The notes: generated from the letters alone by a model not told the origin. DNA of 60,504 nucleotides from Flavobacterium sp. (GCF_017985075.1 NZ_JAGNYF010000004.1:31929-92432); one strand, 5' to 3'; shown: positions 8,848 to 18,448, counted from the stretch's first letter. Translations and numbers: made by a program.

Positions 8848-9351
8848 TTATTTATATTTCAGTTTTTGGTTGGTTTCTGTATTAGTAAACAAAAGTGTTT
8901 TTTTGTTACTATTTAAGTTCAAATGTACTAAATTTTGTTGTTCTTTAAAAATATCGGATAAAACGGTATTGGTAATTTCTAAATCTTTAATGTTGTCTTT
9001 AAAAGGAATTTTCAAATAGCAAATTACAATATTATCTTCTTGTTCTTTGGTTAAAAATTGTAGTGATTGACTTTTATTATTGATTTTAATTTTTAATTTT
9101 TCGGATAAATAATTAGCAATTAAAGTATTGGCTTCTGCAATTTCATCTTTTGTAGTGATGTAAATATGTTTGTTGTGTTTTTTATATAATGCTTTTTCTA
9201 AATCATCAATAAATAAACGTGCTGTAATTTGAACTGCTTTTTTTTCTTTAAAATAATCAATCTGAAAAACCCCAACATAAAACTTATGGAAAGTAAAAGC
9301 ACTTAAAAATGAAAATAATATTACCAGTAAGCTTAACTTTATTTTATTCAT
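8848..9351 (-). CDS. DUF6702 family exported protein
   Basis: A 167-residue protein with an N-terminal signal segment (LSLLVILFSFLSAFTFHKFY) and a small domain of the DUF6702 type, in which HKFYVGVFQIDY and the FIDDLEKAL segment are typical. The function of the family is not known to me. It sits between a carboxypeptidase-regulatory-domain protein (8-bp overlap upstream) and the M1 peptidase (2-bp gap downstream), all read leftward. This makes a three-gene operon whose products are all exported. The coupling to the peptidase suggests a role in its folding, localisation or activity, which is inference only. Confidence 0.75.
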   Translation of the reverse strand: MNKIKLSLLVILFSFLSAFTFHKFYVGVFQIDYFKEKKAVQITARLFIDDLEKALYKKHNKHIYITTKDEIAEANTLIANYLSEKLKIKINNKSQSLQFLTKEQEDNIVICYLKIPFKDNIKDLEITNTVLSDIFKEQQNLVHLNLNSNKKTLLFTNTETNQKLKYK

Positions 9352-10210
9352 TTTTTTTAGGTTCTATTTCAGTTTCTGGTACAGAATTTTCTTCTGTACT
9401 TTTTTCTGGTTCAACTGGTTTTGGATAATAGGGTTGTAAATTTTTCAATTTCAAAAAATCAACTGCAAGCGCGCTCATTCGAAATGAAATAAGCGTTTTG
9501 TTTTTTGCTTTAGCCGCGTTTTTTAATTCTTCATCTTCTACAATATAAAAAACAAATCCTTGAACATATTCTTCAGGAATGTGTAATTGATTCATAATGT
9601 ATTCGGAATCAAAGTTACTATTTATTTTATATTGTAAAAATTCTTTTCTTTCTACTTCTAATTCTGCTTTTAATTGTTTGGTTCTGCCAGAAATAGCGTT
9701 TAATAATGGATCAATACTGAATGCAGTGTTTAAGCCAAATTGACCATTTAAATCTCCTGCGGTTTTCAAACGTCTTTCTGCAGGCGTGTATTTTTTTTGC
9801 CCTTTTGGCACTAAACCTAAAGATTCTGCAGTGATATCATCGGCATTTGTAACCATAATTTCTTTTATATGACGGGTATAAATGTCTAATTTTATAAAAA
9901 GTAAATCTTTGCCAAAATCTTTTTTTGTAATGATGTGTTTTTTGCCAACTAAATGAATGGCGCTAAACATTATGGTGTCGTTTACTTTTGCTTTTATTTT
10001 AAAATAGCCGCCGTTTCCAGAAATTGTATTAATTTTGTTTGAAATATTTACAATTGTAATGCCTTCATTGTCGTTTGTTTCCACAATGATTTTTCCCTTA
10101 ATTATAGAATCGTTTTGTGAAACTACCATTTGGGAGAGAAAAAGTAAAAATATTTGTATGTATTTTTTAATAGTAGACAGAATTAATTTTTTGTAAAAAT
10201 AATAGAACAA
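9344..10210 (-). CDS. carboxypeptidase-regulatory-like (CarboxypepD_reg) domain protein
   Basis: A 288-residue exported protein. A hydrophobic signal stretch (YIQIFLLFLSQMVVS) precedes a beta-sandwich of the CarboxypepD_reg-like type (IIKGKIIVETNDNEGITIVNISN, then ISGNGGYFKIKAKVNDTIMFSA). In Bacteroidota this domain heads TonB-dependent receptors but also occurs alone, as here. The remainder is helical and ends in a Pro/Glu/Lys-rich tail. No ATG fits the N-terminus; the only candidate is a TTG at 10208-10210, so the start is uncertain. It leads the operon with DUF6702 and the M1 peptidase. Function is unknown beyond a likely structural or binding role at the outer membrane. Confidence 0.7.
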   Translation of the reverse strand: MFYYFYKKLILSTIKKYIQIFLLFLSQMVVSQNDSIIKGKIIVETNDNEGITIVNISNKINTISGNGGYFKIKAKVNDTIMFSAIHLVGKKHIITKKDFGKDLLFIKLDIYTRHIKEIMVTNADDITAESLGLVPKGQKKYTPAERRLKTAGDLNGQFGLNTAFSIDPLLNAISGRTKQLKAELEVERKEFLQYKINSNFDSEYIMNQLHIPEEYVQGFVFYIVEDEELKNAAKAKNKTLISFRMSALAVDFLKLKNLQPYYPKPVEPEKSTEENSVPETEIEPKKNE

Positions 10211-10263
10211 AATTACAATCGGTATAAAATTTTGTTAAGAATGAAGTAAATTTATTATAATAT

Positions 10264-10971
10264 ATGAAAAAGGCGCTTATTGCAAGTACATCGACTGTTT
10301 TTGGAGGTACTTTTTTAGATTATTTATTACCAACTTTAACAGAACATTTTGCATCTGTTTCAAATTTAGTATTTATCCCCTTTGCAAGACCAGGAGGAAT
10401 TTCTCACAATGAATATACGGAAAAAGTCAAACCGTTTTTTAAACAATTAAATATTGAAGTAAAAGGAATTCATCAGTTTGAAAATCCAATTGAAGCGATA
10501 CAAAACGCAGAAGCCATTTTTACTGGTGGAGGAAATACGTTTGTTTTAGTAGATATGTTGTACAAGTATAATATATTAGATGCTATTCAGAAAGCGGTTG
10601 AAAGCGGAACGCCCTATTTAGGAACAAGCGCAGGAAGTAATATTTGTGGTTTAACTATGAATACGACCAATGATATGCCGATTTTGTATCCGCCGAGTTT
10701 TAGAACGTTAGGATTGGTTTCTTTTAATTTAAATCCACATTATTTAGATCCAATTGAAGGTTCTCGACATATGGGAGAAACGAGAGAAACGAGAATAAAA
10801 GAATTTCATCAGTATAATCCGCAATCTGTTTTAGGATTAAGAGAAGGAAGTTGGTTAGAAGTATTAGGAAATAAAATTACATTAAAAGGTGATTTGCCTG
10901 CACGACTTTTTCAGCAAGGTAAAGAACCAATTGAAATTGAAACAGGAACGGATTTAAGTAACTTAAAATAA
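10264..10971 (+). CDS. pepE: dipeptidase E (alpha-aspartyl dipeptidase)
   Basis: A cytoplasmic serine peptidase (family S51) that splits Asp-X dipeptides. The nucleophile elbow GTSAGSN places Ser122, and NPHYLDP supplies the His of the triad near residue 157, matching the Ser120/His157 pair of the studied enterobacterial enzyme. Its 235 residues equal the usual length, and there is no signal peptide. The ATG is followed by MKKALIASTSTVFGGTFLDY, where the Gly-rich turn is typical. It is a single gene divergent from the operon to its left, with a Rho-independent terminator right after the stop codon. Confidence 0.93.
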   Translation: MKKALIASTSTVFGGTFLDYLLPTLTEHFASVSNLVFIPFARPGGISHNEYTEKVKPFFKQLNIEVKGIHQFENPIEAIQNAEAIFTGGGNTFVLVDMLYKYNILDAIQKAVESGTPYLGTSAGSNICGLTMNTTNDMPILYPPSFRTLGLVSFNLNPHYLDPIEGSRHMGETRETRIKEFHQYNPQSVLGLREGSWLEVLGNKITLKGDLPARLFQQGKEPIEIETGTDLSNLK

Positions 10972-10972
10972 A

Positions 10973-10997
10973 AAAGCCTCAAAAAATTTGAGGCTTT
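10973..10997. terminator. Rho-independent terminator after pepE
   Basis: Stem AAAGCCTCAAA / TTTGAGGCTTT (10973-10983 and 10987-10997) with a three-base loop. The A and T ends let it work in both directions, so it could also end the leftward tRNA-Gly transcript that lies beyond it. Confidence 0.85.
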
Positions 10998-10999
10998 AG

Positions 11000-11072
11000 A
11001 GCGAAAGACGAGGGTCGAACTCGCGACATTCAGCTTGGAAGGCTGACGCTCTACCAACTGAGCTACTTTCGC
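11000..11072 (-). tRNA. tRNA-Gly (anticodon TCC), copy 2 in transcription order
   Basis: On the reverse strand the 73-nt gene has a 7-bp acceptor stem GCGAAAG/CTTTCGC, the D-arm AGCTCAGTTGGTAGAGC, an anticodon stem TCAGC/GCTGA around the loop CTTCCAA (anticodon TCC) and a T-arm with GTTCGACC. CCA is not encoded. The gene is identical over its length to the copy 33 bp upstream, and both are read leftward from one likely transcript. Confidence 0.97.
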
Positions 11073-11104
11073 ATGGTAGAATTTTAAAATTCAATAAGTT
11101 TTAG

Positions 11105-11177
11105 AGCGAAAGACGAGGGTCGAACTCGCGACATTCAGCTTGGAAGGCTGACGCTCTACCAACTGAGCTACTTTCGC
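11105..11177 (-). tRNA. tRNA-Gly (anticodon TCC), copy 1 in transcription order
   Basis: Same 73-nt sequence as the neighbouring copy: acceptor stem GCGAAAG/CTTTCGC, anticodon loop CTTCCAA, no encoded CCA. The two copies are separated by 32 bp of A/T-rich spacer. Identity of the copies suggests recent duplication or gene conversion, which raises the supply of the tRNA for GGA/GGG codons. Confidence 0.97.
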
Positions 11178-11293
11178 ATTTTATTTTGGTGAGTGCAAAT
11201 ATAATATGAAAAACTGATTAATTGCAAGTTTTTTAATAAAAATAATAAAAATTTTAAATAACACACTTGTAAATTATTAATTTATAATGCTTT

Positions 11294-11743
11294 ATGAATA
11301 AAATTACGATTAATAAAATCAACTATTTAGATACTTTTCCAGTTAGAAGTGCCGTCTTAAGACAAGGAAAACCTATTGAGACCTGCTTTTTTTTAGGTGA
11401 TGATGCTGTTGGGACTACACATTTTGGTTTATATAATGAAAATAATATAATAGGAGTAGCTTCTGTTTTTACATCAAATAATGAAAATTTCGACATAAAA
11501 AATCAATTTCAATTGCGTGGAATGGCAATTTTAGAGGAGTACCAAAGTACTGGTTTTGGAAAGTTGTTAATTGAAAAGATTTTTAATTTTATTGAATCAA
11601 CTCAAGTCGAATTGCTTTGGTTTAACGCTCGAGAATCGGCAGTACCTTTTTATGAAAAATTAGGATGTACTAAAAAAGGCGCTTCGTTTGAAATTCCTGA
11701 GATTGGCACACATTTTTTAATGTATAAATGTTTTGATGTTTAA
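11294..11743 (+). CDS. GNAT-family N-acetyltransferase
   Basis: A 149-residue acetyltransferase of the GNAT fold. The acetyl-CoA-binding motif A is visible as the strand FQLRGMAILEEYQSTGFGKLLIEKI near residue 75-100, with the pyrophosphate loop QSTGFG (Q/R-x-x-G-x-G/A type). The late strand LLWFNARESAVPFYEKLGC is motif B, including the Asn and Tyr commonly used in catalysis. The acceptor substrate cannot be predicted. No signal peptide, so it is cytoplasmic. It stands between the divergent tRNA-Gly genes and the L,D-transpeptidase gene 70 bp downstream. Confidence 0.85.
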   Translation: MNKITINKINYLDTFPVRSAVLRQGKPIETCFFLGDDAVGTTHFGLYNENNIIGVASVFTSNNENFDIKNQFQLRGMAILEEYQSTGFGKLLIEKIFNFIESTQVELLWFNARESAVPFYEKLGCTKKGASFEIPEIGTHFLMYKCFDV

Positions 11744-11813
11744 TTTGGAATCATTTTTGCTTTTGAGTTATAATGCCAGTATTTTTTGGTAAATTTGAAA
11801 AATTTTTAATTGA

Positions 11814-13412
11814 ATGAAAAAGTTTTTTCTATTCAGTGTAGTATTAATTATTGTTATTATTGTGTCTTTCAAACTCAGTAAGGATGATGAATTTGTTGTA
11901 AGCGAAGATTATTACGATACCATCAGAAAAATCACCATACATGCCATTCCTGAAGATGTATTGTCGGATAAATCCGACAGTATTAAAAGTATTTATGCTG
12001 CATTTGGCAATCATGAAATATGGGTAGATGCGGAAAATAGAGAAGATTTAATCGTACAAATAGAAAAATCAAAACAAGAAGGATTAAACCCTCAAGATTT
12101 TAATATCAATAAAATATTTCAATTAGAAGTTAGGTTAGATTCGTTAACTTTAGATGAAAAATTAGCCTATGATATTTTATTAACTCAATCCTATGATAAA
12201 CTTTGTAATCAGTATTATAGAGGAAAATTAAATCCTGATGAGGTATATGAAAATTGGGATTTGTTTGATAAACCACTTTCTATGGCAAACCATTTGAAAG
12301 CAGCTATTTCTTCAAAAAAAATAGCATCTTCAATAAAAAATTTATTACCAAATCATCCAATTTATAGTTCGTTAAAAGAGGCATTAGTTCTTATAGATAA
12401 AATGCCAGAAAGTAATTTCGATTCGTTAAAAAAAACGATAAAATTAAAATATAATGATACTTCAATTGAAGTTAAAGAAATTAAAAAGCGATTGGTATAT
12501 TGGAAAGATTTAGACGAAAATAATACAAATTACTCTACAATTTATGATCGTTCAATGTTTGAAGCCGTAAAAAAATTTCAAGCAAGACATGGTTTATTAG
12601 CAGATGGAGTTATTGGTTACGGTACCATTAAAGCTTTAAATTATAATGTAGCAACCCGTCGTTCACAAATTTTAGCCAATTTAGAACGTTGGCGCTGGTT
12701 TTCAAGAGATTTTGGTGAGCAATACTTATTAATAAATTTGCCGGAATATACATTGCATTTTATCAAGAATCAGGATACTTTAGCTACACATAAAATTGTT
12801 TGTGGGAAACCAAAAAGGATGACACCAATTTTAGATTCGAAGTTGTCTAATTTTGTTTTTAATCCGACTTGGACGGTTCCGCCAACAATAATTAAAGAAG
12901 ATTTATCAGTAGAAGCGGCAGCAAATAGAAGTTATTTTACCAGAAATAGAATTCTAATTTATAATGCAAAAAACAATATTGTTTCTCCATCAAATTGGAA
13001 TCCGGCAAAAGCTACAAGTTATAGGTATGTTCAAAATCATGGGTACAATAATTCGCTAGGTGTTGTGAAATTTAATTTTCCTAACCATCACTCCGTGTAT
13101 TTACATGATACCAATCACAGAGATTATTTCGATTTGTCATATAGAGCATTAAGTTCGGGGTGTGTTCGGGTACAAAATCCGTTAGATTTGGCTAAAAAAA
13201 TTCTAATAAAACAAGACAACGAAAGATGGGCAAACGGAAATGAAATCGATACTATAATTAAAAAAAATAAAGCACCTTATTACATAAAAATAAAAGAACC
13301 AACCTACGTACATTTATTATATTGGACAAGTTGGTTAAACGCTTCGGGTTTTCAATTTAGAGACGATATGTACGACTTAGATAAAAAATTGTACGATAAA
13401 TTAAGAAACTAA
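11814..13412 (+). CDS. murein L,D-transpeptidase (YcbB/LdtD type)
   Basis: A 532-residue periplasmic enzyme anchored by one N-terminal membrane helix (residues 4-20). In order it has a helical scaffold domain, a peptidoglycan-binding PG_binding_1 domain near 240-275 (FEAVKKFQARHGLLADGVIGYGT), and a YkuD catalytic domain near 295-480. The active site is HDTNHRDYF ... SSGCVRV, with the nucleophile Cys in SGCVRV near residue 450 and the His about 20 residues earlier. These enzymes make 3-3 crosslinks between meso-DAP residues or attach proteins to peptidoglycan. The DAP-type MurE in this window is consistent. The 3' end overlaps the convergent second L,D-transpeptidase by 12 bp. Confidence 0.9.
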   Translation: MKKFFLFSVVLIIVIIVSFKLSKDDEFVVSEDYYDTIRKITIHAIPEDVLSDKSDSIKSIYAAFGNHEIWVDAENREDLIVQIEKSKQEGLNPQDFNINKIFQLEVRLDSLTLDEKLAYDILLTQSYDKLCNQYYRGKLNPDEVYENWDLFDKPLSMANHLKAAISSKKIASSIKNLLPNHPIYSSLKEALVLIDKMPESNFDSLKKTIKLKYNDTSIEVKEIKKRLVYWKDLDENNTNYSTIYDRSMFEAVKKFQARHGLLADGVIGYGTIKALNYNVATRRSQILANLERWRWFSRDFGEQYLLINLPEYTLHFIKNQDTLATHKIVCGKPKRMTPILDSKLSNFVFNPTWTVPPTIIKEDLSVEAAANRSYFTRNRILIYNAKNNIVSPSNWNPAKATSYRYVQNHGYNNSLGVVKFNFPNHHSVYLHDTNHRDYFDLSYRALSSGCVRVQNPLDLAKKILIKQDNERWANGNEIDTIIKKNKAPYYIKIKEPTYVHLLYWTSWLNASGFQFRDDMYDLDKKLYDKLRN

Positions 13413-14150
13413 TTTAGATTTATTAACGTACATTCTTGTAGGATGATAAATAAATAGCACCGATTTATTTTTTATAGTTTGAATTAATTTTGGAGCAATT
13501 GCTGTTGCTACAGCGGGACAACCTTGACTTCTGCCTAAGTACCCTTGTTTATTTGCTAATTTTTTAGAAACATATTCAGCGCCATGTATTACGACAGCTC
13601 TTTCCCTTGCTTTGTCGTTAAGTCCAAATTCTAAACCGTCTAATTTTAACGAAATACCATGTTTTCCAATATAGGTTTCACCGGTTAAATAAAAACCTAA
13701 GCTACTTTTATTAGATTCATTTTGGTTAGAAAACGATTTTGCAAATTCTTTTCCAGATTTTATACCGTGAGAAACTAATGTTTGTAAAATTACTTTTTTG
13801 TTAACCATATCAATTACCCACATTCTGTCTTTTGTAGAAGACAAAGAGAAATCAATAATTGTTAATATGTTGTTTTTAATTTTCCCTTGCGCTTCTAAAG
13901 CCGTGTACCCTTCAAATGCTTTTGTGAAAATTTCTAATTCGGGTAACGAAAATCCTTCAGTTTGAATGTCACAATATAATAATTCTGATTTTTCTTTAAT
14001 ATTATCAGCCTCATTTTTCACCATAGCAATTGGATTTGCAACATTTATTGCAAATTCATTGGTATTAAAAGTTGATTTTATTAGGCTCAATTTAACTGTA
14101 AAGCTTAACAAAAACACTAAAAAAAGGAATGGCAAAAATTTATAATTCAT
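13401..14150 (-). CDS. murein L,D-transpeptidase catalytic domain family protein (YkuD_2)
   Basis: A 249-residue exported protein with an N-terminal hydrophobic segment (FLPFLFLVFLLSFTVKLS) and a YkuD_2-type (PF13645-like) catalytic core. HGAEYVS near 191 and the GRSQGCPAV motif near 212 supply the His and catalytic Cys. No separate peptidoglycan-binding module is present. Whether it crosslinks murein or acts as an L,D-carboxypeptidase is not decided by the sequence. It converges tail to tail on the larger L,D-transpeptidase, overlapping it by 12 bp, so the two enzymes are made from opposite strands. That arrangement may make their expression mutually interfering. Confidence 0.85.
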   Translation of the reverse strand: MNYKFLPFLFLVFLLSFTVKLSLIKSTFNTNEFAINVANPIAMVKNEADNIKEKSELLYCDIQTEGFSLPELEIFTKAFEGYTALEAQGKIKNNILTIIDFSLSSTKDRMWVIDMVNKKVILQTLVSHGIKSGKEFAKSFSNQNESNKSSLGFYLTGETYIGKHGISLKLDGLEFGLNDKARERAVVIHGAEYVSKKLANKQGYLGRSQGCPAVATAIAPKLIQTIKNKSVLFIYHPTRMYVNKSKLVS

Positions 14151-14388
14151 TGTTTATCTTGTTGTTACAATTAACTGCAGATGCACAAATATAATTGTAA
14201 TTTTGAATAAAAAAAATAAATTAGTGTTTTTTAACGATATTTTTTAACGTTTTGCCGATAATATGGTTTTTATGATTGTAGAAATTTTTTAAACAGGCAC
14301 TATTTATATAAATTTCAAAAATTAACATTTGATGATGAAACAAATTTGGCAATAGTTATACTAATCATTTTTATTTACAAAATATTTT

Positions 14389-16830
14389 ATGAAGCTTTTT
14401 CAAATTTTTAGTATATTCTTTTTATTTCAACTGTCATCTTTCGCTCAAGAAATGGTAACAACAAACTCATTTTCTTCAGTGAAAAATAAAAAGGAAATTA
14501 GTACCATAAAAATTAAAAATCAAATAAAAATTGATGCTACTCTTAATGAAGAAGATTGGAAAAACGTACCAGTAGCAAAAAACTTTGTTATGTTTAACCA
14601 AGAAAATGGAAAACCAGAATTACCAGAACTGCGTACAGAAGTAAAAGTAGTGTACGATGATGATGCAATTTATGTAGGAGCAATTTTATATGATAATGAA
14701 CCCGGTAAAATTTTAAAAGAAATTTCAGAAAGAGATGATATACGTGCAGCGGATTTTTTTGGAGTTTTTATCAATGGTTTCAATGATGGTCAGCAAGAAT
14801 TTAGTTTTTTTGTAAGTGCTTCTGATGGACAAATGGATTTAGTAAGAACTACTGAAAATGAAGACACTTCGTGGGATGCTATATGGGAAAGTAAAGCTAA
14901 AATTACAGATATTGGTTGGGTTGTTGAAATGAAAATTCCGTATGCCGCACTTCGTTTTTCAAAAGAAGAGAAACAAACTTGGGGTATAAACTTTTTTAGA
15001 GAAGTAAGAAGAAACCGACAAATGTTTACTTGGAATCCTGTAGATAATAGCAAGGGATCGTTTACGCAACAAGCGGGAATTTTAAAAGGTATTGAAAAAA
15101 TTAATACACCAACGCGTTTGTTTTTAATTCCATACTCTTCTTTTTATTTAAATAGTTTAGGTAAAGAAAAAACATTCGGAACCATAAAAGGCGGGTTAGA
15201 TTTAAAATACGGATTGACCGACGCATTTACATTAGATATGGTTTTGATTCCTGATTTTGGTCAAACCAGATTTGATAATAAAATTTTGAATTTAGGGCCT
15301 TTTGAACAAATATTAAATGAAAACAGACCATTTTTTACAGAAGGAACCGATTTATTTAATAAAGGCGGATTGTTTTATTCAAGAAGAATTGGGCAACGCG
15401 CTAGTAAATATCCAGAAATTTCAGAAACGGAAGAAGTTTTAGATTTTCCAAACACAATTGATTTGGTCAATGCCGTTAAAGTTTCAGGTCGAACTAAAGA
15501 AGGATTAGGCGTTGGTTTTTTAAATACAGTTACTAAAAAAACAGATGTAGTTATTCGAGATGTAAATACTGGAAATATCAGAACAGAAACCGTTGAACCT
15601 ATTGCCAATTATAATGTATTAGTTTTAGATCAGCGTTTTAATGGAAATTCTTCTGTATCATTAATTAATACAAACGTAACTCGAAATGGAAACTTTAGAG
15701 ATGCTAATGTTACCGCTACAACTTTCGATTTAAATACCAAAAAGAATACCTTCAATTTAAATGGTGCCCTAAAATATAGTTATGTAAATAATTATGCCAA
15801 TTTGCAGAATAAAAATGGTATTATGGCTAATTTAGGATTTGGTGAAACCTCTGGAAAATTGAGATTTTCGGTTTTTGGAGAATATGTTTCAAAGGAATAT
15901 GACAATAATGATTTAGGTGTTAATTTTCAAACCAATTATTATTCCATTAGTGCTAATGCGAATTACAGACTACTACAATCCACAGAAAAATTAAACTCAT
16001 TTAGGATAAATTTTAATACGTATGTGCAATTTGATAAAGCGACGAACTACCTCCAAGAGCAAAATTTTAATATCAATTTAAATTTATCCAATAAAAAAAA
16101 TCATTCCGCAGGTTTAGGTGTCGATTTAAATCCGTTTGAAAGATATAATTTTTACAATCCACAAGCTGAAGGCAGATTTGTGATTTTTCCAAAATATTAT
16201 GGTATGTGGGGTTTTGTTTCGACCAACTACAACAATAAATTCGCGTTTGACATCAATCCGAATATTGGTATTACAGAAACTAAAGGTTGGTGGTATTGGG
16301 GTATTGATGTGAGTCCGAGATATCGTTTTAATGATAAATTCACTTTAATTTATAGAAATAATTTCTTCAATGAATACCAAGATTTAGGTCGCGTAGATCG
16401 AGTAGGAAATGATATTATTTTCGCAAAAAGAGACAATCAAACCTTAGAAACGAGTTTAGAAGGAAAATATTCTATAACTGCAAAAATGAATTTTGGATTA
16501 AAACTAAGACATTATTGGTCGTTTTCTGAAAACAACTCCTACTATAAATTGTTAGAAAATGGTTATACTGAAGCGTATACTTACACAGATAATGCCAATC
16601 AAAATTTAAATTTATGGAACTTTGATTTGTCTTATAGTTGGTGGTTTGCACCTGGAAGTCAAATGTCATTTTTATTCCGAAATAATTCTGGTATTTTTGA
16701 AAACATGATAGATAAAAATTTAGTTAATAATATCAAGAAAGTGTTTAATCATGAAGATTTAAATCATACATTTTCTATCAGTATTCGATATTTTATTGAT
16801 TATAATCAAGCCAAAAATGCTCTAAAATAA
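14389..16830 (+). CDS. DUF5916 outer-membrane protein with CBM9-like N-terminal domain
   Basis: An 813-residue exported protein with a signal peptide (residues 1-19, ending SSFAQ). The N-terminal part, about 40-230, is a carbohydrate-binding family 9-like fold (KIDATLNEEDWKNVPVAKNF, then VVYDDDAIYVGAILYD). The rest is the DUF5916 region, rich in alternating aromatic and polar residues with many Asn/Tyr, which reads as a large outer-membrane beta barrel. Family members are widespread in Bacteroidota; their function is not established. It is a single gene with a 238-bp A/T-rich upstream region and no clear terminator before gpmI. Confidence 0.85.
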   Translation: MKLFQIFSIFFLFQLSSFAQEMVTTNSFSSVKNKKEISTIKIKNQIKIDATLNEEDWKNVPVAKNFVMFNQENGKPELPELRTEVKVVYDDDAIYVGAILYDNEPGKILKEISERDDIRAADFFGVFINGFNDGQQEFSFFVSASDGQMDLVRTTENEDTSWDAIWESKAKITDIGWVVEMKIPYAALRFSKEEKQTWGINFFREVRRNRQMFTWNPVDNSKGSFTQQAGILKGIEKINTPTRLFLIPYSSFYLNSLGKEKTFGTIKGGLDLKYGLTDAFTLDMVLIPDFGQTRFDNKILNLGPFEQILNENRPFFTEGTDLFNKGGLFYSRRIGQRASKYPEISETEEVLDFPNTIDLVNAVKVSGRTKEGLGVGFLNTVTKKTDVVIRDVNTGNIRTETVEPIANYNVLVLDQRFNGNSSVSLINTNVTRNGNFRDANVTATTFDLNTKKNTFNLNGALKYSYVNNYANLQNKNGIMANLGFGETSGKLRFSVFGEYVSKEYDNNDLGVNFQTNYYSISANANYRLLQSTEKLNSFRINFNTYVQFDKATNYLQEQNFNINLNLSNKKNHSAGLGVDLNPFERYNFYNPQAEGRFVIFPKYYGMWGFVSTNYNNKFAFDINPNIGITETKGWWYWGIDVSPRYRFNDKFTLIYRNNFFNEYQDLGRVDRVGNDIIFAKRDNQTLETSLEGKYSITAKMNFGLKLRHYWSFSENNSYYKLLENGYTEAYTYTDNANQNLNLWNFDLSYSWWFAPGSQMSFLFRNNSGIFENMIDKNLVNNIKKVFNHEDLNHTFSISIRYFIDYNQAKNALK

Positions 16831-16883
16831 TACTATTATTTTTCTACAATTAAATTAAGAAAACCTTTTCGTTACTAACTTTT

Positions 16884-16915
16884 TTGAGTCGGCGTTTAAA
16901 AAATCAGTAACTTCG
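16884..16915 (+). promoter_or_regulatory. candidate gpmI promoter
   Basis: TTG at 16884-16886, 21 bases, then TAACTTCG at 16908-16915. This fits the Bacteroidota consensus TTG-N17-23-TAnnTTTG with one mismatch. It ends 19 bases before the gpmI ATG, leaving a very short leader. Confidence 0.55.
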
Positions 16916-16934
16916 TAACTTAAATACAACACTG

Positions 16935-18443
16935 ATGAACAAAAAAGTAATTTTAATGATTTTAGATGGTTGGGGACATTCTCCAGACCCTAAAGTTTCA
17001 GCCATAGATAATGCCAATACACCATTTATAGATTCGTTATATAAAAACTATCCAAATGCCGAATTGCGTACAGATGGACTTCACGTAGGTTTACCCGAAG
17101 GTCAAATGGGAAATTCAGAAGTAGGTCATATGAATTTAGGTGCAGGTCGTATTGTATACCAAGATTTAGCTAAAATTAATTTAGCAGTTAAAAACCATAC
17201 ATTAAAAAACGAAAAACCTTTACTTGATGCGTTTAATTACGCAAAGTCAAATCATAAAAACGTTCATTTTTTAGGGTTGGTTTCAGATGGCGGCGTGCAT
17301 TCTCATACATCACATTTGCGAGGCTTAATTGAAGCAGCTCAGGAAAATGGTGTAACAAATATGTTTGTTCATGCTTTTACAGATGGGCGAGATGTAGATC
17401 CAAAATCTGGAAAAAAATATATACAAGATTTACAAAATTTTCTATCGAATACTCCGGCTAAATTAGCATCAGTAATTGGTAGATATTACGCAATGGATAG
17501 AGACAAACGTTGGGAACGTGTAAAATTAGCATATGATTTGTTAGTGAAAGGAATTGGTGAAAAATCATCAAATTTCGCAGAAAGTATTCAAAAAAGTTAT
17601 GATGAAAACGTAACAGATGAATTTATTCAGCCTTTATTTTCTGAAGAAGGACAAGTTATTCAGCCTGAAGATGTAGTAATTTTCTTTAATTTCCGTACGG
17701 ATAGAGGAAGAGAATTAACCGAGGCGCTTTCGCAAACCGATTTTCATGAACAAAATATGCACAAATTACCATTGTATTATGTTACGTTAACCAATTATGA
17801 CGACACCTATACTAATGTACACGTTATTTATGATAAAGATAATATTACTGAAACCTTAGGAGAAGTACTTTCCAAATCAGGAAAAAAACAAATCAGAATT
17901 GCAGAAACAGAGAAATATCCACACGTAACTTTTTTCTTTTCTGGTGGAAGAGAGGAACCGTTTGATGGAGAATCTCGAATATTAAAAAACTCCCCAAAAG
18001 TAGCCACTTACGATTTACAACCCGAAATGAGTGCTTTCGAATTGAAAGATGCTTTAGTACCTGAATTACAAAAAGGAGAAGTTGATTTTGTGTGTTTAAA
18101 TTTCGCAAATGGCGATATGGTTGGTCACACAGGAAGTATGTCAGCAGCTATAAAAGCATGTGAAGCCGTTGATGTTTGCGTAAAAGAAATTATAGAAACA
18201 GCTTTAGCAAATCAGTACACTACAATCGTAATTGCAGATCACGGAAATTGCGAAACCATGATAAATCCAGATGGTTCGCCAAATACGGCACATACAACCA
18301 ATCCAGTACCTGTAATTTTAGTAGATAACGATAAAATACAAATTCAATCAGGCGTTTTAGGAGATGTTGCCCCAACAATTTTAGACTTAATGGGAATTCC
18401 TCAGCCAGAAGCCATGACGCAACATTCGTTGTTGTTAAAATAA
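16935..18443 (+). CDS. gpmI: 2,3-bisphosphoglycerate-independent phosphoglycerate mutase
   Basis: A 502-residue Mn-dependent glycolytic enzyme that interconverts 3- and 2-phosphoglycerate. It belongs to the alkaline phosphatase superfamily. ILDGWGHS places a metal-binding Asp at residue 11, and GNSEVGHMNLGAGR has the phosphorylated Ser61. DGRDVDP, the RYYAMDRD(K)RWERV segment and IADHGNCE near the C-terminus supply the remaining metal and substrate residues. Length and all motifs match the family. It is transcribed alone, with a promoter candidate directly upstream and a strong terminator downstream that it may share with engB. Confidence 0.97.
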   Translation: MNKKVILMILDGWGHSPDPKVSAIDNANTPFIDSLYKNYPNAELRTDGLHVGLPEGQMGNSEVGHMNLGAGRIVYQDLAKINLAVKNHTLKNEKPLLDAFNYAKSNHKNVHFLGLVSDGGVHSHTSHLRGLIEAAQENGVTNMFVHAFTDGRDVDPKSGKKYIQDLQNFLSNTPAKLASVIGRYYAMDRDKRWERVKLAYDLLVKGIGEKSSNFAESIQKSYDENVTDEFIQPLFSEEGQVIQPEDVVIFFNFRTDRGRELTEALSQTDFHEQNMHKLPLYYVTLTNYDDTYTNVHVIYDKDNITETLGEVLSKSGKKQIRIAETEKYPHVTFFFSGGREEPFDGESRILKNSPKVATYDLQPEMSAFELKDALVPELQKGEVDFVCLNFANGDMVGHTGSMSAAIKACEAVDVCVKEIIETALANQYTTIVIADHGNCETMINPDGSPNTAHTTNPVPVILVDNDKIQIQSGVLGDVAPTILDLMGIPQPEAMTQHSLLLK

Positions 18444-18448
18444 ATAAA

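Noticed and set aside
11000-11177. The two tRNA-Gly genes as an assembly artefact
   Set aside because: The flanks and the 32-bp spacer differ from each other, and tandem identical tRNA genes are common.
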